Of a stretch of DNA of 28,148 bases, positions 20,375 through 28,148 are shown piece by piece. How positions within the stretch are numbered: position 1 is the stretch's first letter; each line of letters starts with the position of its first letter. Source of the stretch: Beroe ovata (taxonomy: Eukaryota; Ctenophora; Nuda; Beroida; Beroidae); NCBI GenBank assembly GCA_946803715.1, contig CAMPET010000209.1, positions 77,810-105,957 of the forward strand, in the 5' to 3' direction. Under the pieces are notes generated by a model. It worked only from the letters and a program-made list of their open reading frames with translations. It was not told where the DNA came from and did no database searches. A program made the position numbers and the translations under genes.

Positions 20375-22203
20375 GATGCCCCCCTGTGTCAGATGTAGCT
20401 GTGATTTTAGTTTTAGCCAGAAAGAATCTGAATGATTATAATTCTGTGGATTTTATCAAGGATAGGCACCAGAATATATTTCCTGTGTCTTGTGATTGAT
20501 GTGCCGATTCGAATTGGGATTGTGACCCATATTATTCAAATAATAATTATTGTAGGTGCTGATTATTTCCATCAATACGATAATTCAGATAAACATTATT
20601 TTAGTAATAACCGCGCAGGAATAAATTATATTGGATGCCCGTCGCTTCTTGTATAGGTACTACAGAGATGAGCATTGAGCACTCTATTATGGTCCATCTA
20701 GTTATAGTCACTATGGCGTCACTCTGACGTTTATTATCTATATTACACTCCAAAAAGTGGAGATTTTACCTATATTTATAATCATAGCCGTAACTTAGTG
20801 CCCTAGCCCAATGATATCTAGGCAGTGAAGTAGTATTGATATTGGCGGTTGTGTACTGTGTAAGAATACGCAGAATTAACTGTGATCGTGTGTTCAGCGG
20901 ATTGTTGTTGTTAACTTTGGATTTTAGCCATGAAATTCATTTATTCACTATGCGTATAAGCTAGTAGACGACAGACGTCTATAATTGATAATGACTGCAT
21001 ACCAATTCTATAATTAACAGAGACAAAACTGGTCAAGTCCTGCAGTTCATCGCATCTATCATGTTCAAACTCAACACTGTTCAATGTAGCTTTGAGATGA
21101 AGTAGAGGAATTTTGATTATAGCTGAGTATTCGACTTATTATTTGGATTTTAGATTTTGAGCGAAGTCATGTTGTGTTTCATGTTATTTGTTTTAACTTA
21201 TTACCTCACAATATGGTTGTCCTTTCTGTCTCACTCAATGCAATGTTTGCGATGGAATGTTTGTAATTTGAGGCATTGGGATCCTATGTACGCCCTGCAT
21301 TGAAATTACCTCAATCTGTTGACAAATTAATTCATAGAATGAGATGCATCAATTTTCAAATATTTGACATGTCTCAATTCTGCTGTATAGTTGTATAGGC
21401 TGACTGTCTAATCTGTAACTACCAATGGGATAATTGCTATTGTCATCTACACACACACACACACATGTGTGTGTGTTTATGATTGTGTGTCTGTATGTGT
21501 ATATGTCTGTGTGTGTTTGCTTGTGTCTTTTTGTGCTTCAGTCAGTTTGTTTGTTAGCTTGCTCGTCTTAGTGTATGTTTGTTCATGTGGATTATGTCCT
21601 CTAGGTTTATACCGTGTGCAAATTCCCTTGGGCATTTGACGTACAGCGCTTACAAGATAAGGTTCTCAGCGTATATATAACATAGCCTGTACCTACACTG
21701 TTATCAATTATATACATTTACAGCGCTGGATTTGGTTATAAAGCATATTTATACTGTTGTAGAAGCATGCTCACCCGTTCGGAAAATGGAACTGTGCCAA
21801 AAACATACGAATATCATAGAGCTACTCACAGCATAGAGCACAGTCGTAACTGCACTAGCTGCTGTATTACTGTGCAATGTGTGTCACAGTTCACCTTCTT
21901 TCCCCGAATCCAGGTTACGAATAATCACATGAACGCCAAACCTGTCATCAAGTTGTCATGACTGTCCCATACATGAGTGTTTTGTCACGATAAGATCGGT
22001 GATTCTCGCTGCTACCAGTACTGGAAACGGGGAATTTTGTAATTCGATTTATATCACTTTATATCTTTGGATTATTTACTTCGAAGCAGTTGTTGTAGGC
22101 ATGCGTACTGAAACAGAAGCAGGTCAAAAGGCAAGCACATTATCTAACATCGTCATTTCATTTCGGGGAAATTTAAGTTTCTCCAATCATGGAAGGTTTG
22201 TAN
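20375..22203. other. Intergenic, no gene recognised
   Basis: AT-rich sequence downstream of the FAAH2-like gene. Holds a CA/TG microsatellite that folds on itself at about 21450-21476, followed by scattered tgtgtg motifs to about 21590. No exon with a recognisable motif. Confidence 0.55.
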
Positions 22204-22508
22204 CTAACCTAACCCTAACCTAACCCTAACCTAACCCTAACCTCCTAACCCTAACCTAACCCTAACCCTAGTACCCTAACCCTAACCCTAACCGCGTTAA
22301 GGTTAGGGTTAAAGTTAGGTTAGCATAAAAGCTGGCAGGCGTGTTCCCGCGCTGCGTGACCCAAATACTCCGCGCGCGCTGCGCGTCTCCGTCTCTACGA
22401 GTACGACTTTTCAGTTCACTGAGTAGAACAGGGGCGCGCAACGTGTGCACAGGCAGGCGCGTCGCAAGTACCGTCGTGCGCGGATTCAAACGAGGCAGAA
22501 TAGCAGCT
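22204..22508. mobile_element. Telomere-core foldback element, copy 2, one arm interrupted
   Basis: Begins at the N at 22203 with about 90 bases of ccctaa/cctaa units. These switch at about 22294 to the opposite strand sense (gttaaggttagggttaaagttaggttagc), then the arm gcataaaagctggcaggcg to 22341. About 110 unrelated bases follow, after which the rest of the arm resumes at about 22449 (ggcaggcgcgtcgcaagta) and ends near 22508. It matches 9885-10164 in opposite orientation. The far arm is not assembled because the contig starts at 22204. Confidence 0.82.
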
Positions 22509-22625
22509 GCGGACCCAAATACTCCGCGCGCGCTGCGCGTCTCCGTGGTTTCTAGTAGAAACTTTCTACGACTTTTCAGTTCACTGAGCTTGAGTAGAAT
22601 AGGGGCGCGCAACGTATGCACACCC
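22356..22625 (+). repeat. Two diverged tandem units, GC-rich
   Basis: gacccaaatactccgcgcgc, then acgacttttcagttcactga and aggggcgcgcaacgt, recur in the same order at about 22356-22448 and 22510-22622. The copies are separated by the resumed arm of the telomere-core element. No open frame with a motif. Confidence 0.85.
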
Positions 22626-22835
22626 TGACCCAAACCCCAACAGTAACCCGAGGGTTAAAAACGCGGTTAAGTGAAAAAATGTCTGGTCAAGTGACCAAAT
22701 CAGTTTTTCGCCCAGGAAGCATTTTACCCTACATCACATGAGATGATTCGGAATCAGCGCCTAAAAATACGTCGATTCAGTTCTGCTTCACCGAAAATGA
22801 GACAAAAATAAGAATTTTCAAAGAAATTAGGGCGA
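22624..22835 (-). mobile_element. MITE-like element, inverted partner of 24143-24373
   Basis: About 210 bases matching the reverse complement of 24143-24373. Shared stretches include atgtctggtca, gtgaccaaatcagtt, attcggaatcagcgccta and agaattttcaaa. It ends in TTAGGGCGA, the terminal motif of the partner. Its other end merges into the GC-rich tandem units. Confidence 0.82.
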
Positions 22836-24142
22836 TGAGTTTAGTACGAGTGATTTTGAACACTCAAACTGCATTCAATCAACAATCCCACTAATATTGT
22901 TGTAACTGATAAGGTCTTTGAGGTAATTTGATGCATGACAATTCAGAATTTTGTTTACATTCAGGGCCAATTGAGTCAAGATGGTTGACGCAACATGAAT
23001 GCAGTGTGTCCGCGGTGCAACTGCACAATTTGACAATCTGAGCATTCAACATTGGATTCATAGTCCCACAATCTCAATATATAGAAACTTCCCGATATCG
23101 TTGTCGTGATCTGAAAACTACAATCTACATAACTACAATCTAGAAAACCACAATTTAGAAAACTAGAGTACATGCTGCAAGTACATGGCTCCCAATTGCT
23201 GTTATCAATTAATCAAATCCCTGCGGTCAAATGACAAATGCCAGGATACAGCAGTCAGCTGCTGCAGGTGTTCATTCCAGCTATGAGCTATAGCTATAGC
23301 TTTATTTTAGTGTTAGAGGTAGGACATAGTATTAGAATACGTGTCGGCCGGGCTTCGATACGTGCCAGCTTGAGTTGCGGAATACAGTTGCTGTACTTGT
23401 ACATGAGCTAATGTCTCATGAGCAACGCATGGGTCACATGAGCGTATTTGCACAGCAAGATATATATTGAATTTGATCATGGCTGTTTGCATCAGCTCTG
23501 CGGACGTTTCTTACTTCAGTGTTCAGACAGTAGTATTTTCACAGTAGTACGCATGACATGCATTAATAACGGTTGTATCTAGTACATAGAATACAACCAT
23601 TAATAATGAGTGGCATTCACATCTATACTGGTGCATAAGTTTATCGATTATGATACAGTGATACACACTGTCTTTTCATAGACCAGACATTGTTAAAGTA
23701 ACACTTGTTTTTCCACTAGTACCTATGTAAAAATATAGAATGAAGATCACAATCAGCGTTGAGAGCAATCGATATGAGTCTCAAAGATCACCAGTCCGAT
23801 TTACTGATGCATCGACGCCATGGCAGAAAATACATAATCGAATGTACATTGTACATGATACTTCTGACTCAAGCTGATATGACATAAATTCACGGAAAAA
23901 CGGCCGCCGCTCATAGTTGAGCGACAAGTTTAAAACTAAAAGTTTAACTAGTTATGATATGCATCACATGTTTTTTGTATGCGGACCGCAAAAGTGAAAG
24001 AGGACACACTTTAAGTATAACTTCAACTTCAAGCACATTGATCACAATCGGTGTATTATATGATCAGATGCTTGTTGTGAATAGGTCGATCGTTTTTTTT
24101 GCAAAAAAAACGATACCTGACTATGAAGTAAGTACAAAGTAG
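22836..24142. other. Spacer between inverted MITE-like copies, no gene recognised
   Basis: 1.3 kb, AT-rich. Contains small inverted repeats: ggttgtat/atacaacc within 23560-23610, and a perfect 26-base palindrome at 24089-24114 made of ATCG, eight T, GC, eight A, CGAT. Transposase motifs were not seen. Confidence 0.6.
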
Positions 24143-24413
24143 TCGCCCTAATTTTTTGAAAATTCTTATCTTTGTCTCTTTTTCGGTAAAACAGACATGA
24201 GTCGACGTATTTCTAGGCGCTGATTCCGAATCACGCCATGTGATCTAGGGTAAAAATGCTTCCCTGGCGAGTTATGGGCGAAGAACTGATTTGGTCACGT
24301 GACCAGACATTTTTCCACTTTCAGGGTTAGGGTTTGTAAGTATCCTGAGGGTTAGGATTTGGGATCGGTCAGGAAACCGAAAAAACATAAGTCACGTGAT
24401 AAAATTAGGGCGA
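24143..24413 (+). mobile_element. MITE-like element, 271 bp, 13-bp terminal inverted repeats
   Basis: Starts TCGCCCTAATTTT and ends AAAATTAGGGCGA, perfect 13-base inverted ends; weaker inverse similarity continues outside. The interior matches the inverse of 22624-22835 and contains telomere-like ttaggg pieces at about 24320-24355. No open reading frame and no clear target duplication. Confidence 0.72.
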
Positions 24414-25476
24414 TGGATTTAGTAAGAGCCTTGTTATGGAGTTAAAAAACGTTTCAGTGTGACATACACCATCTTCACTTCTCAAATTTGATTATATAAA
24501 GTAAGTTTAACAGAATGATCAAATTTACAAAGGAGCACGTAAATTCGGTCCATATTTCGTCAAATCTAGCTCTATAGATGGTCTCGTACTGTTTTACTTA
24601 CAGTTACCCGATATTGTGTTGAATCTAGTCTACGTCATTCAAGAGAGAATGGTTTTCTTGGAGGAGGTTCCAAATCTTAAGCTGATTTCTGGAAAACTAA
24701 GGGATCTGCCCGGTTTCTCGATGCACACATGACTCACCAGATGGTTATTGACCAGCGAAAACTTTGATTTGACTATCACTAATGAACAATGAGAAACGGA
24801 GCTGACAATTTGGGACCCTTCCCCAATCCCCAGAAATGTCATTCTCTATTGTAGTAATTGCATAATATTCTCTATAACAGACTCTAATAAATACAGATAC
24901 TATTTTTATAACGATGACTACAACATTGACTAACGATGACTAAAAATGTGGCTCCATATTTATCATAGATCAACCGTTCTGCAGTGAAATTTGATCACAG
25001 ACACAAGAACAAATCTACAAGACTATAAGAAATCTATGGGAGACGGGAGTGTTTCTAATCGAATTTCGGGACAAATTAAGAGACTGAATCCAATACTTGT
25101 AAAAGTTGGGTTTTTAGAGCGATAAAATTTCCAATGCTCATACTCAATCTTATTCATTCAGACGATTTGAAATTTACCAAAGTTTGGAAATTTTATCAAC
25201 TTCGTATTACTATTAGTATTCCATTCCCGGTTCCCTAATGCTTATCACAACCTGTTCCGAGAGAGGACGATTCGTTACACAGAATCCCATTACGGTGGCA
25301 TGTTTCCCTCCTTAGTATGCATCATGATCATTGAGCTAGCTCCATTATACACACGACTATAGTTTTGTTACGTGCAGTTTATCGCGTGCTTCAACATTGA
25401 TATTCGAGCTTACTTTCACTCTGATAAGACACTTTGATTAGAATTTCTTGAACCTCAACGTGTTCCTTTTCATCAG
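24414..25476. other. No gene recognised; possible 5' region of the hypothetical gene
   Basis: AT-rich sequence before the hypothetical 25495-26640 gene. An undetected 5' exon is possible because 25477 follows a good acceptor (gttccttttcatcag). I found no convincing exon here. Confidence 0.5.
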
Positions 25477-25494
25477 GATGGACTTTTGAACAAA

Positions 25495-26640
25495 ATGCCA
25501 AGAAGGAAAGACTTTTCTCTGCCCCAGATACAGTTTCACCATGCTTCATCGAATGAATTTGTTTTTATAGATGGACAAAAGTGGGTTTTAGATTATCAAC
25601 TTTTAGAGTTTCAGGGATAAATATAATATCAAAATAATCATATGCCCCCCCCCTAAACCATAAACATCAAGGCAATTGGTCACAATTCTATAAATTCTAT
25701 AACCCGACGGCCGACATCAATGTGAAATTGAAATACAGGTTTCCATCGCTACCGAAATGCGAAAAGGGGAGGACATGTCCGTTCCACAAAGATCTACCAG
25801 AGTTCGTCACTTCTCAGTACACACTGTTTAGGTATTATAACTGCTTTTCAGTGCAATATGATTGAGATTCCCAAACAACTATAAATGCTCATGTTCTGAA
25901 ACGTGTCTCAACTGTGGGGTAGGGAAAGATTGAGATGTACTGACACTTCTGTACCTCAGTTACATGCATAAAGAGGAAAAGTGTATCTTGTGCAAGAACT
26001 TCCAAATGGGGTCAGATCACAGAGACGTGCACGTGCGATGTGAGAAGGGGGGGATGAGGTAGGAAGATCATCCTCATGTTACAATGAAATGCTGGTACAC
26101 ACTACGAATAAAGCACTCATTAGTATGATTACGAATAAATCACTCTCATTGCTATAACACCCCCCTCCATCCCCCAGACAAGCGAATGCTCTCCACGGTT
26201 CCAAAACACTACCCCTCAAACTCCATTCCCCCGTCACCACGGTGGCTTCCTCCTCCTCCACCCGGCAGTACGCAGCCACCAAACACAACACACCGCCACC
26301 CCGCGAGCAGGCGTGGACCGCCACTAAACTAGCCTCCACGTCGCGCTCACGGCGCTCTATCCAGTACCGGCGCCACAGAACCGGCGCGGCGCCCCTCTCC
26401 ACCCAGAGCACGCCCACACGACTATCACACGGTGGACAGCAATCTCGTATGTCGTCAAGTAGGGGTTACAGTACGTGTTCCCGTGAGGGGGTTCCCTTCC
26501 CGCCATTCCTGCGTGATGAGATGAACATGTATCGCAAATACACAACTCCTGTAGAGTCGCCCAAGCCCATTGTGAAGGTTAACTACCTCCTTAGTAACTT
26601 GAGACCTCTCCTTAATCCGGTATATGTAGAACCGATTTAG
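25495..26640 (+). CDS. Hypothetical 246-residue protein, 4 exons, Cys/His motifs and Pro-rich C-terminus
   Basis: I do not recognise this gene. Exons fitting together in phase: 25495-25580 (ATG within an open exon that could begin at an acceptor at 25476), 25739-25831, 25960-26058, 26178-26640. The junctions give IDGQK-FPSLPKCEKGRTCPFH, SQYTLF-S-YMHKEEKC and EKGGM-R-QANALHG. Residues 35-95 contain CEKGRTCPFHKDL and CILCKNFQMGSDH followed by HVRCE, which could bind zinc but match no finger family I can name. Residues 95-190 are basic and Ser/Thr/Arg-rich, probably disordered, and encoded by unusually GC-rich sequence. The C-terminus (VPFPPFLRDEMNMYRKY, LRPLLNPVYVEPI) looks conserved and proline-rich. 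An AATAAA at 26828-26833 may be its poly(A) signal. It converges with the BCKDK-like gene. The start and any 5' exons are uncertain; the three downstream junctions are the firm part. Confidence 0.68.
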
Positions 26641-27171
26641 CAGACGCTAGTTACAACAACTTTATTATTGGCTCGATATGTCAGACGACAATTGACAGTC
26701 TTCTGTGAGTTTAAACGACAGTTCATCAATGGAATGCTGGTCTAACTTTTTGCCAAATAGTTCACGGTTTGGATCAATGAGATGAACAACTTAAACATCG
26801 ACTGCATTTCTCAACAAAAAACTGGTGAATAAATATAGTTAAATTGTTCTATAATTTCTATTAATATTTTGATATCTTCATCAAAAATGGCTCATTTATC
26901 GTTGTCCATGATCGACAAAGACTCTGTCAGTTTGTCAACGATGTTAATTACTATTACTAATCTACAAAATATCTACAATATTCTACTATCTACAATCCTA
27001 TAAATCAGCGTAAAGACACACGACTTGGTAAAGACACACGACTTGGTTAAGACACACGACTTGGTGCCAGCACCAAATCGTAACAAATCTACTGTGTGTG
27101 TCTGTGATATAAGATTCCCAGGGTATGGAAATGTAATTACACCTATCACAGCTATTATGACAGTAGTGTCC
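26641..27171. other. Convergent 3' regions of two genes
   Basis: Shared downstream space of the hypothetical plus-strand gene and the minus-strand BCKDK-like gene. Contains AATAAA at 26828 and three perfectly spaced 18-base tandem units (taaagacacacgacttgg, third copy with one change) at 27011-27064. Confidence 0.65.
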
Positions 27172-27328
27172 TCAAATGCGGACAATATCTAAAATTCTAT
27201 TTAGATGCGGCACCTTGATGTAGACATCAGTGCCTAAGCCTGGCATCGATTGGTATTCCAAGCTTCCCTTCATGAACTTCAGATAAGCTTTAGAAACGGG
27301 GATCCCAACACCATACCCAGCTAGAGAG
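27172..27328 (-). CDS. BCKDK-like mitochondrial branched-chain 2-oxoacid dehydrogenase kinase, last coding exon
   Basis: Terminal exon encoding about 51 residues of the C-terminal GHKL ATPase domain, from an acceptor (cctatttcag) just before 27328 to a stop at 27174-27172. The sequence LAGYGVGIPVSKAYLKFMKG followed by SLEYQSMPGLGTDVYIKV matches the ATP-lid G3-type glycine motif and final strands of PDK/BCKDK kinases. GTDVY plus the short tail ending in RI favours BCKDK over PDK1-4. The family phosphorylates and inactivates the E1-alpha subunit of the branched-chain keto-acid dehydrogenase in the mitochondrial matrix. Earlier exons are not in the window; the intron upstream carries a foldback element (27404-27729). 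The exon starts with one base completing a codon, so the preceding exon must end with two bases. Confidence 0.85.
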
Positions 27329-27403
27329 CTGAAATAGGACAGCGTTAAAAATAAGATATTTGTAAAATGTTGAAACAAATAACACAAAATACTTATACTG
27401 GTC

Positions 27404-27729
27404 TATGGCGGATCAGAAGGCTCACCCGGAATTTTATTTCTGAAAAATATAATTTGACCCTTCTGATCCACAGGTGGATCACAGGGTTCATCTTAACTTA
27501 GGTGACCCTTCTGATCCACGTGGCGCTTCTCTGGGGTCAAGTATAATTCGGTGATCCTTCTGATCCTCTTTACGTGGATCAGGAGGGTCACTCAAATCCA
27601 ATTTGTGCCCAGGGAAGCGCAACGTGAATCAGAAGGGTCACCTGGGTCACCTAAAGTGAACTCGGTGATCCACGTGTATGGATCAGAAGGGTCAATTTCT
27701 ATTTTTCCCTGTGACCCTCCTGATCCATC
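27404..27729. mobile_element. Foldback element with 9-bp target-site duplication
   Basis: An almost fully palindromic unit of about 326 bp. Arms at about 27452-27545 and 27605-27700 are imperfect inverted copies; the centre is also inverted (gtgatccttctgatcc against ggatcaggagggtcac). The motif gacccttctgatccac and its complement recur throughout. The 9-base sequence ATACTGGTC flanks both sides (27395-27403 and 27730-27738), a likely target-site duplication. A 9-base duplication is typical of Mutator-like (MULE) insertions. No transposase, so non-autonomous. Confidence 0.85.
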
Positions 27730-27739
27730 ATACTGGTCC

Positions 27740-28148
27740 GAATTTCAAATGTGGAGTTAGGTGGCATAGAAACGATACTTCTATCGCGTGACAATGTGAC
27801 ATGATAACTTGTTTGAATCGATCGATCGTCACGTTGAAAGCGCGCGGCGCGGCGCAACTCATCCAATAAATCATCCACGGAATTGTCACTGTGCCTTCCT
27901 AAACTAATTCCCAAAAGTCCACATTTCATAAGGAGCTAAAACTAAAGTGTACCAAAATTAAGGCGTTATTTCGGCGATTTGCATGGTATTTTGGTACAAC
28001 GATTACTCGAAAACTGGTCGTCACATTTTAATAAAACTTTCCAGTTATGTCCCTCATGACCCAAAGAACGTAAGAACGTCAAAAAATTTGGGGGTCGATA
28101 TGCTAACTTCGGAGCTATGTTCAAACACAAGGATATGTCATTTTAGCG
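27740..28148. other. Likely intron of the BCKDK-like gene, no exon recognised
   Basis: Contains an open minus-strand stretch (27929-27699) without a motif I recognise, overlapping the foldback element, and a ggtacc-type inverse pair (gtaccaaaat/attttggtac, about 27949-27996). Upstream kinase exons were not found and should lie beyond 28148. Confidence 0.5.

Noticed and set aside
22268-22633. Overlapping open frames on both strands of the GC-rich region
   Set aside because: They translate repeated, GC-rich tandem units and telomere-like repeats, giving LTLTLT-type peptides; not genes.
27699-27929. 76-residue minus-strand open frame as an upstream BCKDK-like exon
   Set aside because: No similarity to kinase N-terminal or GHKL segments, and its end lies inside the foldback element.

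Overview
Eukaryotic, metazoan-type genomic scaffold. The coding exons are short, have GT-AG introns of about 70-700 bp and keep phase from exon to exon. Gene content (KDM2-type histone demethylase, FAAH2-type amidase, BCKDK-type kinase, a Ly6/uPAR protein, an ankyrin-MYND protein) is animal. TTAGGG-type interstitial repeats and compact genes fit an early-branching marine invertebrate. A sponge is my best guess, but this is inference. The scaffold is a draft: one 421-base N gap (16706-17126) and single Ns at 2205, 4035, 10317, 13232, 18534 and 22203 that look like contig joins.

Layout. 1-5853, minus strand: 5' and JmjC part of a KDM2-like lysine demethylase. It runs from an ATG at 3479 leftwards through ten recognised coding exons and off the left side. 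Its first six exons occur twice (2290-4034 and 4036-5788) around the N at 4035, most simply because two overlapping contig ends were not merged. The exon carrying the catalytic HxD motif is missing next to the N at 2205. 5853-7514, minus: a complete three-exon ankyrin-repeat/MYND zinc-finger protein of 438 residues. 7515-13200: non-coding, rich in repeats, including a foldback element with a telomere-like core (9885-10164), two oppositely oriented minisatellite arrays sharing one unit (10318-10690 and 12083-12262), and a cluster of four CCAAT boxes (11116-11214). 13199-13660: 3' end of a non-LTR retrotransposon. 14059-20374, plus: FAAH2-like serine amidase, eleven exons found, with the exon(s) between 16575 and 19439 lost, probably in the N gap. 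The Ly6/uPAR-like GPI-anchored protein (18067-18495) lies inside that interval on a separate contig. 20375-25476: repeats, including a second telomere-core element and inverted MITE-like copies. 25495-26640, plus: a four-exon gene of unknown function (246 residues). 27172-27328, minus: last coding exon of a BCKDK-like mitochondrial kinase, with a 9-bp-TSD foldback element in the intron upstream of it.

The genes do not form one pathway; neighbours are ordinary unlinked animal genes. The unusual content is structural: foldback elements of several families, two of them built around TTAGGG-like repeats, and contig breaks located at or beside several of these repeats.
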